DNA from: Thiorhodococcus sp.
Lineage (GTDB): Bacteria > Pseudomonadota > Gammaproteobacteria > Chromatiales > Chromatiaceae
Assembly: GCA_029257385.1 (NCBI GenBank)
Contig: JARIBS010000065.1
Coordinates: 1 to 32,960, forward strand
Direction: 5' to 3'
Length of the DNA: 32,960 nucleotides
Under the pieces are notes generated by a model. The model saw only the letters and a list, made by a program, of their open reading frames with translations, was not told where the DNA came from and searched no databases. Position numbers and translations under genes: made by a program. Position 1 is the first letter of the stretch. Every line of letters starts with the position of its first letter. Shown piece after piece: positions 8,188 to 16,207 of this stretch.

Positions 8188-9684
8188 ATGTCCACTGAAC
8201 AGGTAATCGTCGTCGGCGCCGGCATCGGGGGGCTTGTCACCGCAGCCCAGCTCGCCGCGCGCGGACTTGAGGTCAAGGTGCTTGAGCGCGCCGACACCCC
8301 AGGGGGAAAACTGCGCGAAATCGCCATCGGCCCTCATCGCATCGACGCCGGACCGACCGTCTTCACCATGCGCTGGATCTTCGAGGACATCTTCGCGAGC
8401 GTCGGCGCCGCGCTGACAGATTACCTGGAACTCGAACCGCTCGAAATTGTAGCACGCCACGCCTGGAGCGAGCATGAACGGCTCGACCTCTTCGCCGACC
8501 CGGAGCGCACCATCGCGGCCATCGGCGACTTCGCCGGCGCGGCCGAGGCACGCGGCTACCGCGCCTTCTATGATCAGGCCCGAATGATCTATGAGACGCT
8601 CGACGAGACCTTCATCCGTGCCTCGCAACCGAGCCTGCTCGGCCTGATGGGCCGCTGCGGCTTGAGCGGTCTGGGTAATCTCCGTGGTATCAAGCCCTAC
8701 GACAGTCTCTGGCAGATCCTGGGCAATTACTTCAAGGATCCGCGTCTGCGCCAGTTGTTCGGGCGTTACTCGACCTATTGCGGCTCCTCGCCGTTTCAGG
8801 CACCGGCCACCCTGATGCTGATCGCTCATGTCGAGCAGCAAGGGGTCTGCTCCGTGGTCGGGGGGATGCATCAGATCGCGCTCGCCTTGGCACGGCTTGC
8901 CGAGCATCAGGGCGCAACCATCCAGTACGGTGCCGAGGTGCGTGAGATCCTGACTGAACGCGGCCGCAGCAGTGGCGTGCGTCTGGCCAGTGGTGAGGTG
9001 CTCAGCGCCGATGCGGTCATCGTCAACGCCGACCCATCTGCGCTCGCACTCGGGTATCTGGGTAAACAGGCCAGCCGCGCCGTCGGCAAGATCGCCCCGG
9101 CTAACCGCTCCATGTCGGCCATGACCTGGTGTCTGAGAGCCGAAACCCAGGGCTTTCCTCTGCTGCGGCACAATGTGTTTTTCGGGCGTGATTATGCCTC
9201 CGAATTCGAGGATGTCTTTCGCCGCTCACGCCTCCCACGAGATGGAACCGTTTATGTTTGCGCCCAAGATCGCGGCACTGGGAACCCGGCGGCGCAAGAT
9301 GGCCTGGAACGCCTCTTTATCCTTCTAAACGCCCCTGCACGGGGTGACACTCAGACATTCGACCCAGCGGAGATCAAACAATGCGAACAGCGGGTATTCT
9401 CACACCTGGAACGCTCTGGCCTTCGGGTACACAAGCAGGACGAGCACTGCAAGATCACCACACCCGAGGAGTTCAACCGGCTCTTTCCGGCGACCGGCGG
9501 GGCGCTCTATGGACAGGCGAGTCACGGCTGGCGGGCGTCGTTCAATCGGCCAGCATCGCGCACCAAGATTCCGCGTCTGTATCTGGCGGGGGGCGGGACG
9601 CATCCGGGAGCGGGTATTCCGATGGCGGCGATGTCGGGCCAACTGGCAGCAGCCAGCCTACTCGCGGACCTCGCTTCGACCTGA
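8188..9684 (+). CDS. crtD: Hydroxycarotenoid 3,4-desaturase CrtD
   Basis: CrtD (methoxyneurosporene / 1-hydroxycarotenoid 3,4-dehydrogenase) is an FAD enzyme of the CrtI family acting on 1-hydroxylated carotenoids at the inner membrane. The 498-residue protein begins with the dinucleotide loop VIVVGAGIGG (residues 6-15) and ends with the family C-terminal motif LYLAGGGTHPGAGIPMA. The ATG at 8188 was chosen over upstream starts because it places the FAD loop at the N-terminus and leaves the operator outside the gene. It is CrtD rather than CrtI because it stands next to crtC, and a second gene at 23730-25274 is the better CrtI. Its stop TGA overlaps the likely crtC start. Confidence 0.9.
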   Translation: MSTEQVIVVGAGIGGLVTAAQLAARGLEVKVLERADTPGGKLREIAIGPHRIDAGPTVFTMRWIFEDIFASVGAALTDYLELEPLEIVARHAWSEHERLDLFADPERTIAAIGDFAGAAEARGYRAFYDQARMIYETLDETFIRASQPSLLGLMGRCGLSGLGNLRGIKPYDSLWQILGNYFKDPRLRQLFGRYSTYCGSSPFQAPATLMLIAHVEQQGVCSVVGGMHQIALALARLAEHQGATIQYGAEVREILTERGRSSGVRLASGEVLSADAVIVNADPSALALGYLGKQASRAVGKIAPANRSMSAMTWCLRAETQGFPLLRHNVFFGRDYASEFEDVFRRSRLPRDGTVYVCAQDRGTGNPAAQDGLERLFILLNAPARGDTQTFDPAEIKQCEQRVFSHLERSGLRVHKQDEHCKITTPEEFNRLFPATGGALYGQASHGWRASFNRPASRTKIPRLYLAGGGTHPGAGIPMAAMSGQLAAASLLADLAST

Positions 9685-10598
9685 GCGTCGACCACAATGG
9701 CTATATCTGGTGGTATGTCGATGCACTCAGCGACGACAAGGAGCGCGGCCTGACGCTGATCGCGCTCATCGGCAGCGTTTTCTCACCCTATTACGCCTGG
9801 TCGCGCCAACGCGGCAATGCTGATCCACTCAATCACTGCGCGCTCAATGTCGCGCTCTATCACCGAGGCTCGAAACGCTGGGCCATGACCGAGCGCGGTC
9901 GCAATGGCGTGCAACGCGAGGGCGAGCGCTTATGCATCGGCCCGAGCAGTCTGCGCTGGGAGAACGACGCGCTCATCATCGACATTGATGAGGTCGGCGT
10001 CCCGCTCCCAACACGCTTACGCGGTCAAGTGCGTCTCTATCCGAGCACGATCAATACAGAGGATTTCGCGCTCGACGCGGCCGGCCGGCATCGCTGGTGG
10101 CCGATCGCACCCACGGCGCGGGTGGAGGTCGATTTCACCAACCCCAACCTGCGCTGGAGCGGACCTGGCTACATGGACTCCAATCGTGGCTCGGAGCCAT
10201 TGGAAGAGGCGTTCCAGAGCTGGGATTGGTCGCGCGCCGAACTCGACCAGGGCGCGGCCGTACTCTATGACTTGCGACCACGCAACGGACAGGATTCAGC
10301 GCTCGCGCTGCGGTTCGATAAGACCGGTCGGGCCGAGGCATTTGATCCACCGCCGCGTGTGCCGCTGTCCACCACCCTGGTTTGGCGCATCGATCGTCAG
10401 ACGCAATGCGAGCCAGGACAGAAGGCGCGCGTGGTCCAGACGCTGGAAGACACGCCCTTTTACGCCCGCTCGGTCGTCGAAACTGGATTGTTCGGCGAGC
10501 GCGCACTCTCGGTCCACGAGAGCCTGTGCCTGGATCGATTCAGCTCCAACTGGGTCAAGGTTCTGCTGCCGTTTCGGATGCCGCGCATCAGCGGATAG
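9681..10598 (+). CDS. crtC: Carotenoid 1,2-hydratase CrtC (start uncertain)
   Basis: CrtC (hydroxyneurosporene synthase, acyclic carotenoid 1,2-hydratase) adds water to the psi end group of neurosporene or lycopene. The body is clear: GYIWWYVDALSDD, then IGSVFSPYYAW and WAMTERGRNG, with a family-like length of about 305 residues. The start is a problem: the reading frame has no ATG, GTG or TTG between an implausible ATG at 9381 (300 bases inside crtD) and the conserved body. A CTG at 9681 forms a 4-base CTGA overlap with the crtD stop and is used here as the least bad start. Homology-like residues (GPRFD) just upstream suggest the true start may lie slightly inside crtD. A sequencing error is an alternative. 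Confidence 0.85.
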   Translation: MSVDHNGYIWWYVDALSDDKERGLTLIALIGSVFSPYYAWSRQRGNADPLNHCALNVALYHRGSKRWAMTERGRNGVQREGERLCIGPSSLRWENDALIIDIDEVGVPLPTRLRGQVRLYPSTINTEDFALDAAGRHRWWPIAPTARVEVDFTNPNLRWSGPGYMDSNRGSEPLEEAFQSWDWSRAELDQGAAVLYDLRPRNGQDSALALRFDKTGRAEAFDPPPRVPLSTTLVWRIDRQTQCEPGQKARVVQTLEDTPFYARSVVETGLFGERALSVHESLCLDRFSSNWVKVLLPFRMPRISG

Positions 10599-10607
10599 GG
10601 ATAGCGG

Positions 10608-10685
10608 GTGGTCAGCGGCGGGCGCAGATTCGGGATGGGGTGTGAACCCCATTCTGCGCCGGACGTGACAGATTTAGCTGACCAC
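10608..10685 (+). repeat. Composite inverted repeat downstream of crtC
   Basis: Three nested complementary pairs form a long hairpin: GTGGTCAGC (10608-10616) with GCTGACCAC (10677-10685), GGCGCAGA (10621-10628) with TCTGCGCC (10653-10660), and ATGGGG (10635-10640) with CCCCAT (10647-10652). The element starts 9 bases after crtC. No T-run follows, so it may be a structured terminator, a REP-like element or a small mobile-element remnant. Confidence 0.55.
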
Positions 10686-10699
10686 TGACCACTGACCAC
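10679..10699 (+). repeat. TGACCAC tandem heptamer, three copies
   Basis: Three adjacent TGACCAC units lie 81 bases after the crtC stop and overlap the right arm of the inverted repeat at 10677-10685. The same heptamer, twice and in the same orientation relative to transcription, follows crtF at 5943-5956. Confidence 0.6.
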
Positions 10700-10829
10700 T
10701 CCCCGCTCGCCCACCGAAAACGGCCGCAGCACGCGATCCGAGCGTGTTTTCCGCTACGACGATGCAAGCGTAGTTCATCTACAAGCATCGGCTACACCGG
10801 AGCCGCCCCGCCCGTCTCAACGCAGCATC

Positions 10830-10905
10830 GTTTGCAGCCCGTTTACAACTTTCTACCAGCCATTTACAGATCACCGGAATCCCGTTTACGACGCGCCGGT
10901 ATAAC
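10830..10905 (+). promoter_or_regulatory. Phased GTTTACA-like direct repeats and -10 upstream of the molybdoenzyme operon
   Basis: Four similar heptamers stand in one direction: GTTTGCA (10830), GTTTACA (10841), ATTTACA (10862) and GTTTACG (10884). The steps are 11, 21 and 22 bp, one or two helical turns, so all face the same side of the DNA. The last ends 9 bp before TATAAC (10900-10905), a good -10 with no good -35 (GAATCC at the expected place). This is the design expected for activation by an OmpR-type regulator, and such a regulator is encoded at 21584-22321. The rest of the 10599-10951 gap holds the inverted repeat and heptamers listed separately and a weak GATGC/GCATC hairpin near 10761-10789; no gene is seen. 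Confidence 0.5.
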
Positions 10906-10951
10906 TGGCGACACACTCGAACGCTATCCACCCAGAACCGGAGGATCTCCT

Positions 10952-13684
10952 ATGATCAGGGTCGACCGGCGCGACTTCCTGAAAACGACCGCGCTGTCCT
11001 GCGCTGGCGTTTTCACGGCCAACCAGGCCTGGGCACTGACCAAGCTGCAGCCCGTGGCCGATCCATTGGGCAGCGAGTATCCCTATCGCGCCTGGGAGGA
11101 TCTCTACCGCAACGAGTGGACCTGGGATCACATCGGCTACTCGGCCCATTGCATCAATTGCCTCGGCAACTGCGCCTTCCAGGTCTTCGTCAAGGACGGC
11201 ATCGTGATGCGCGAGGAGCAGCTCGCCCAGTATCCTCAGATCAACCCCCGGGTACCGGATGCCAATCCGCGCGGGTGCCAGAAGGGCTCGATCCACTCGG
11301 CGGCCATGTACGACGGCGATCGCATCCGCTACCCGATGAAGCGCGTCGGGAAGCGCGGCGAGGGCAAGTGGCAGCGTCTGTCCTGGGATCAGGCCGCGAC
11401 CGAGATCGCCGACAAGGTGCTCGACATCTTCGAGGAGCACGGTCCGGGCAAGCTGATGACACACACCGGAAGCGGCAATCTGAGCCATGCGCGTATGGCC
11501 GCTCCCTACCGCATGGCATCGCTGCTCGGTGGCGTGCAACTCGACATCTTTACCGACGTCGGCGATCTCAATACCGGCGCCCACCTGGCCTACGGCGACC
11601 CGCAGCAGACCTTCACCTCGGACGCCTGGTTCGATGCCGACTACATCATGCTGTCGCTGATCAACCCGAACGCGACCCGTATCCCGGACGCGCATTTCAT
11701 CTGGGAGGCACGCTGGAACGGGGCTCGGGTGGTCAGCATCGCGCCGGACTACAATCCCAGCTCGGTGCACGCGGATCTCTGGATCCCCATGAAGCCCGGC
11801 GCCGACCCCTTCTTCAACATGTCCCTGGCGCAGGTCATCCTGGACGAGGGTCTGCACAAAGCGGACTTCATCAAGGAGCAGACGGATCTGACGCTGCTGG
11901 TGCGCGAAGACAATCAGCGCCTGCTGCGCCAGAGCGACCTCGTGACCGATGGCAAGGACGACGTCTTCTATCTCTGGGATCAGCGCGCAAAAAAGGCCGT
12001 GCCAGCACCCGGCTCGATGGGAAGCGAGCACAAGTCGATCGCCCTTGAGGGGCTCGACCCCGCCCTTGAGGGGATCTTTGAAGTCCAGGGAATCAGCGTC
12101 CGTCCAGCCTTCGAGCACATGCGCGCGGAGGCCATGAAATGGACCCCGGAGGCGACCCGGGAGATCACCGGCGTGCATCCAGACATCGTCCGTCAGGAGG
12201 CACGCCATCTGGCTGCGGCCAAGAAGGCGGTCTTGTTGAACGGATTCAACATTGGTCGCTACAGCAACGGTTTCCACACTGGTTGGGCGCAAACGTTGCT
12301 GCTGGCCTTGACCGGTCACGGTGGGCCGAGCGGTGGGTTGGACACCTCCTGGCTCGAGTGGAGTCAACCGACACTGCAGCGACTGGCGCTGTTCGATTTC
12401 AAGAAGCTCCCGCGCCTGGAAGCCGGTGGTCTGGGCGAGTTCATGCGCGGTCAGATGTTCCGGGAAGCCCGGGAGCACTATGACCCGGTCAAGCTCAAGG
12501 AGCGGGTCGGCTTCGACGTCGATGAGCTGATGGAAATGATCCAGGAGAGCATTGACGAGCAGGGGATGCCCTATCATGGCGAGGTCAAGGGACTGATCTT
12601 GATCGCGGACAACAAGTTCCGACGTAACAAAGGCACCGACCGCTACCGCGAACGTATTTTGGCAGAAGTCCAGGATCTGTTCGTCGACGTCAACGTGCGC
12701 ATGGATTCCACCGCCGAGTGGGCGGACTACGTGCTACCGGCGGCCAGCCACTATGAGGCTTGGGATCTACGCTCGGTCGGCTTTCACCGCTTCGTCAACG
12801 TCTTCACGGCGCCGGTCGATCCGATCGGTGATGCAAAGCCGGACTGGGACATCATGGCACTGCTGGCACGCAAGATTCAGGAACGGGCGATCGCCCGCGG
12901 GATCGGCGCCGTCCAGGACGGTGACGTCACGCGCGACCTGCATCGAATCCACGACGATTTCACCATGGACGGCCAGCTTTTGACCCAGCAGGACGCCGTG
13001 CGTTGGCTGGTGGACAACAGTCCCGAACTCGACGGCACACTTGAGGAGGGAGCCAAGCGCGGCTTCTTCGTGCTCAACGAACAAGGCGGCCCGGCCCACA
13101 CTCGGATGCGCCCAGACACACCGATCAATCCGTTCGAGCGTCAGGTCGTGGACAAACAGCCCTACCCGACCCTCTCCGGTCGCATCACCTTCTATTGCGA
13201 TCACGACCGTTTCATCAAACTGGGCGCGCGCGTGCCGACCGCACGCCACCATGCTGGCCGGGACGCTTCCAACTATCCGCTGAGCTTCTATACGCCGCAT
13301 ACGCGCTGGGGCATCCACAGCAACTGGCGCTCTAACAAATACATGATGCGTCTACAGCGCGGCGAGCCGAACGTCTATGTAAGCCCGATCCTCGCGCAGA
13401 GCAAAGGTATCAGCGATGGATCGCGCGTGCGGGTGTTCAACGGCATCGGCGAGTTCTTCGCCCAAGCCAAGTTCTACCCGAGTCTGCCGGCTGATGCACT
13501 GATGATGGAGCACGGCTGGGAACCGCATCAATACGAACAGCGCAAGCCGCTCAACAACGTTACCGCGACCATTCTCCAGCCACTCGAGCTGGTGGGCAAT
13601 TGGGGCCACCTGAAGTTCATTCTGGGGAAGTGGAACGCCAACCAACTGGCACACGAGAGTAGCGTCGACATTGAGCGGGCCTGA
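10952..13684 (+). CDS. Type II DMSO-reductase-family molybdopterin oxidoreductase, alpha subunit
   Basis: This is the catalytic molybdenum bis-pterin subunit of a periplasmic enzyme of the DdhA/SerA/ClrA/EbdA group. The ATG at 10952 follows GGAGG and gives 910 residues beginning with a twin-arginine signal (RRDFLK, 6-11, then a hydrophobic stretch ending AWA). The first cluster motif is His66-x3-Cys70-x3-Cys74 ... Cys109, and the His-first form is typical of type II members. The segment TDVGDLNTGAHLAYG (201-215) holds the aspartates expected to supply the Mo ligand. Beta, chaperone and heme gamma genes follow in A-B-D-C order. Dimethylsulfide oxidation, selenate or chlorate reduction, or hydrocarbon hydroxylation cannot be separated by sight; DMS dehydrogenase suits a phototroph best, by inference. 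Confidence 0.88.
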   Translation: MIRVDRRDFLKTTALSCAGVFTANQAWALTKLQPVADPLGSEYPYRAWEDLYRNEWTWDHIGYSAHCINCLGNCAFQVFVKDGIVMREEQLAQYPQINPRVPDANPRGCQKGSIHSAAMYDGDRIRYPMKRVGKRGEGKWQRLSWDQAATEIADKVLDIFEEHGPGKLMTHTGSGNLSHARMAAPYRMASLLGGVQLDIFTDVGDLNTGAHLAYGDPQQTFTSDAWFDADYIMLSLINPNATRIPDAHFIWEARWNGARVVSIAPDYNPSSVHADLWIPMKPGADPFFNMSLAQVILDEGLHKADFIKEQTDLTLLVREDNQRLLRQSDLVTDGKDDVFYLWDQRAKKAVPAPGSMGSEHKSIALEGLDPALEGIFEVQGISVRPAFEHMRAEAMKWTPEATREITGVHPDIVRQEARHLAAAKKAVLLNGFNIGRYSNGFHTGWAQTLLLALTGHGGPSGGLDTSWLEWSQPTLQRLALFDFKKLPRLEAGGLGEFMRGQMFREAREHYDPVKLKERVGFDVDELMEMIQESIDEQGMPYHGEVKGLILIADNKFRRNKGTDRYRERILAEVQDLFVDVNVRMDSTAEWADYVLPAASHYEAWDLRSVGFHRFVNVFTAPVDPIGDAKPDWDIMALLARKIQERAIARGIGAVQDGDVTRDLHRIHDDFTMDGQLLTQQDAVRWLVDNSPELDGTLEEGAKRGFFVLNEQGGPAHTRMRPDTPINPFERQVVDKQPYPTLSGRITFYCDHDRFIKLGARVPTARHHAGRDASNYPLSFYTPHTRWGIHSNWRSNKYMMRLQRGEPNVYVSPILAQSKGISDGSRVRVFNGIGEFFAQAKFYPSLPADALMMEHGWEPHQYEQRKPLNNVTATILQPLELVGNWGHLKFILGKWNANQLAHESSVDIERA

Positions 13685-13703
13685 AGCCCTGGAGCATCTA
13701 TCA

Positions 13704-14690
13704 ATGACCAACCAAGTCAAGCGCCAGTTGCGCATGGTCATGGACCTGAACAAGTGCATCGGCTGCCACACCTGCACCTCAGCCTGCAAACTGATGTGGA
13801 CCAATCGCAATGGCCGCGATTACATGTACTGGAACAACGTCGAGACCCGCCCGGGCAAGGGCTATCCGCGCGACTTCCAGGACATGGGCGGCGGCTTCGA
13901 CGCCGAGGGCAAGCTCGAGATCGGTCACGAGCCTTCGATGGAGGACTACGGTATTCCCTGGGAATACAACTACGAGGGGAGCCTGATGACCGGCGCCGAT
14001 CCCTGGATGCGGCCCAACGTCAAGCCCACCTGGGGACCAAACTGGGACGAGGACGAGGGCAAGGGCGAATACCCCAACAGCTACTATTTTTATCTGCCGC
14101 GTCTGTGCAACCACTGTAGCAATCCCGCCTGTCTGGCGGCCTGTACGCGCAATGCCATCTACAAGCGCCAGGAGGACGGCGTCGTCCTGGTCGATCAGGA
14201 GCGCTGTCGCGGATACCGCTACTGCGTGACCGCCTGTCCCTACAAAAAGGTCTACTTCAACGAGCGCATCTCCAAGTCCGAGAAGTGTCTGTTCTGCTAT
14301 CCGCGTATCGAGCAGGGTCTGCCCATGGCCTGCGCCCGTCAGTGCGTCGGGCGCATCCGCTGGGTCGGATACCAGGACGACACCGAAGGCCCGATTCATC
14401 TGCTGGTCGAGAAATACCAGGTCGCACTACCGTTGCTCGCCGAGCGGGGCACCCAGCCCAATGTCTTCTACATCCCGCCCGATGCGCCGCCACGGCTGGG
14501 TCCGGACGGGGCGCCGGAATCGGCCCCGCGGATTCCCATCGACTATCTGGAGGGGCTGTTTGGACCCCGCGTCGGCGCGGTGCTCGACACCCTGGCCGCC
14601 GAACGCGCGCGCAAGGCACGCGGCGAAGGATCGGAGCTGATGGATCTGCTGATCGGTTACCGCCATCAGGAACTCTTCAAGCTGAGCTGA
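13704..14690 (+). CDS. Type II DMSO-reductase-family iron-sulfur beta subunit
   Basis: This 328-residue protein carries four Fe-S clusters that move electrons between the Mo centre and the heme of the gamma subunit. The ligand groups are Cys18/21/24/28, Cys135/138/143/147, Cys168/174/178 and Cys195/198/210/214. In the third group the second cysteine is replaced by Tyr171 (CRGYRYC). NarH has Trp at this place and forms a [3Fe-4S] cluster, so the same is expected here. There is no signal peptide; beta subunits of this family leave the cell with the twin-arginine alpha subunit. The ATG at 13704 follows GGAGC and lies 19 bases after the alpha stop; a TTG 33 bases upstream is less likely. Confidence 0.9.
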   Translation: MTNQVKRQLRMVMDLNKCIGCHTCTSACKLMWTNRNGRDYMYWNNVETRPGKGYPRDFQDMGGGFDAEGKLEIGHEPSMEDYGIPWEYNYEGSLMTGADPWMRPNVKPTWGPNWDEDEGKGEYPNSYYFYLPRLCNHCSNPACLAACTRNAIYKRQEDGVVLVDQERCRGYRYCVTACPYKKVYFNERISKSEKCLFCYPRIEQGLPMACARQCVGRIRWVGYQDDTEGPIHLLVEKYQVALPLLAERGTQPNVFYIPPDAPPRLGPDGAPESAPRIPIDYLEGLFGPRVGAVLDTLAAERARKARGEGSELMDLLIGYRHQELFKLS

Positions 14691-14694
14691 CGCC

Positions 14695-15411
14695 ATGACG
14701 GAATGCATCCAACCCATCCTAGACCGCTCCCAGGCCTGGCAGCTCCTAGCGCTCGCCTTCGCGCACCCAGTGCCGGAGCTTTACGAACAGCTCGCCGATG
14801 GACGTTTCCCGGAAGCCTTCGATCGGGCACTCGCGTGCGGCTACGGAGACTCGATCGGGCTGCCCCGGGCCACCACCAGTTTCCGGGAATTCGAGGCCCA
14901 GTACATCGCCCTGTTCGACATGGGCCCCAAGGGTCGGGCGCTGGTGCCGCTGTGTGCGGGGGGTTACGAGAGCCTCCTCGGCGGCGAGGGTCGGCCGCGA
15001 CTGATGCTTCAGTATGCCGGCTTCTACCGCCATTTCGGGTTGAGAACCCACGAGGGCGGCGTCGAGCAGGAAATGCCGGACCATCTGACCTGCCAACTCG
15101 AATGTCTCGCCTGGCTCGGCCATCTTGAGGGACACGCCCTCGGTCGTGACGATGAGTTGCGCGGCTACCGCCAGGCACGACACGACTTCATCGTCCGGCT
15201 CCTGGAGCCGCAGTGTCGCCTCTTGGCTCCACGGCTGTCGGCGACCTGCGAGGAGCGGGGCTACGATCCACTGTTCGCAGCGCTCGGCAATGCCCTGGAG
15301 CGCCTGTGGGCACTCGATCTGGCACATCTTCAATCCACACTCGACGCTGCCGCCCCGAGCCCACCGATCGCATCGGTGGGCTCGGTGTCGGCGCAGCACC
15401 TCTGGGGGTAG
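14695..15411 (+). CDS. TorD/DmsD-family chaperone for the molybdoenzyme (delta)
   Basis: This 238-residue cytoplasmic protein is a likely dedicated maturation factor that holds the alpha subunit until cofactor insertion is done, before twin-arginine export. It shows the family-type core with an aromatic-rich segment (FEAQYIALFD) and the conserved EMPDHLTCQLECLAWLG motif. It starts 4 bases after the beta stop, in the delta position of ddhABDC and serABDC operons. The last 19 codons are encoded by a perfect 14-bp inverted repeat and its flank, giving a Ser/Pro/Ala-rich tail that looks unconserved. Confidence 0.82.
   Translation: MTECIQPILDRSQAWQLLALAFAHPVPELYEQLADGRFPEAFDRALACGYGDSIGLPRATTSFREFEAQYIALFDMGPKGRALVPLCAGGYESLLGGEGRPRLMLQYAGFYRHFGLRTHEGGVEQEMPDHLTCQLECLAWLGHLEGHALGRDDELRGYRQARHDFIVRLLEPQCRLLAPRLSATCEERGYDPLFAALGNALERLWALDLAHLQSTLDAAAPSPPIASVGSVSAQHLWG
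15355..15385 (+). other. Perfect 14-bp hairpin inside the end of the chaperone gene
   Basis: CCGAGCCCACCGAT (15355-15368) and its exact complement (15372-15385) enclose a 3-base loop CGC. It lies 26 bases before the stop of the chaperone gene and 30 bases before the gamma start. No T-run follows, so termination of the classical kind is unlikely. A role in mRNA processing or in setting subunit ratios is possible but inferred. Confidence 0.6.
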
Positions 15412-15414
15412 CGC

Positions 15415-16203
15415 ATGCACACAATCATGCTCAAAACGCGTCTCGGCCTGATCGCAGCTATCGCGCTGCACACATCAGGGACCGCGAACGCCGCCTCAGA
15501 AAATCCAACGGCGCTCAGGGTCGAACCCGGCGAGACCATTCCACTGACGGTGATTCCCGGCGGTGTCTTCCTGCAGATTCCGAACGACCCGAAGGATACC
15601 CTCTGGGAACGGGTCCCTGAATACCAGGTGCAGCTGGTGCCTGCCCCCTTTGTGCATGCGTCGATCGAGCTGCGCAAAGATAGCGTTAGCGCGCCCATCC
15701 CGCTGTTCTTCAGTGTCGCGAGCGACCGCGAGCGTCTCTATGTGAAGCTGCGCTGGGTGGACACGACGCCCGACCAGGAAATGGCCTCGGACCTTACTCG
15801 TGACGGGGCCGCGGTGCAGTTTGCATTGAGTACGGATGTCCAGACCTCGCACATGATGGGCACCCCCGAGCGACCGGTGAATATCTGGTACTGGCACTCC
15901 GACAGTGACCTGGCGGAAGACTTGGGCGCGGGCGGCTTCGGCTCGTCCACCAAACTGGAGATGCAACCGGTCAGTGCACGCAGTCACTACCGCACGGCGC
16001 GTCTGGCTGACGACAATCAATGGACGCTGGTGATGTCGCGGCCGCTCGATATCGAGGGTGAATATTCCGCCCGGTTCGAGCCCGGCGCAGTCCAACCCCT
16101 TGCCTTCGCCGTCTGGGAGGGCGCTGCCGGTCAACGCGATGGGCTCAAGCGAACCACGCCGGGCTGGATCAAGGTCGACCTCGGACCGCTGAAGGAGGAC
16201 TGA
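15415..16203 (+). CDS. Type II DMSO-reductase-family heme b gamma subunit
   Basis: This 262-residue protein resembles the periplasmic heme b subunits DdhC/SerC/EbdC, which link the Fe-S chain to periplasmic electron carriers. A Sec-type signal peptide covers residues 1-26 (KTR, hydrophobic core, then ANA). A Met pair at 147-148 in the segment HMMGTPERPVNIWYW and Lys245 or Lys253 near the C-terminus are candidate heme ligands; Met/Lys ligation is known from EbdC. There is no membrane anchor, so the whole enzyme is probably soluble in the periplasm. The ATG at 15415 follows GGGGG and is 3 bases after the chaperone stop. Confidence 0.82.
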   Translation: MHTIMLKTRLGLIAAIALHTSGTANAASENPTALRVEPGETIPLTVIPGGVFLQIPNDPKDTLWERVPEYQVQLVPAPFVHASIELRKDSVSAPIPLFFSVASDRERLYVKLRWVDTTPDQEMASDLTRDGAAVQFALSTDVQTSHMMGTPERPVNIWYWHSDSDLAEDLGAGGFGSSTKLEMQPVSARSHYRTARLADDNQWTLVMSRPLDIEGEYSARFEPGAVQPLAFAVWEGAAGQRDGLKRTTPGWIKVDLGPLKED

Positions 16204-16207
16204 CGCC

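Noticed and set aside
9381-9680. A 100-residue N-terminal extension of CrtC from the ATG at 9381
   Set aside because: The stretch is the out-of-frame reading of crtD and is low-complexity Gly/Ser/Arg sequence, not a domain.
10679-10699. CRISPR-like repeats
   Set aside because: The heptamers are directly adjacent with no spacers and number only three.
10886-12577. Long minus-strand open frame opposite the alpha subunit gene
   Set aside because: It mirrors the codon pattern of a GC-rich gene; the product shows no recognisable motif and the plus strand is a clear molybdoenzyme.
10952-16203. Respiratory nitrate reductase (NarGHJI)
   Set aside because: The alpha subunit has a twin-arginine signal, no NarI-like membrane subunit is present, and the last subunit is a periplasmic heme b protein of the DdhC/EbdC type.
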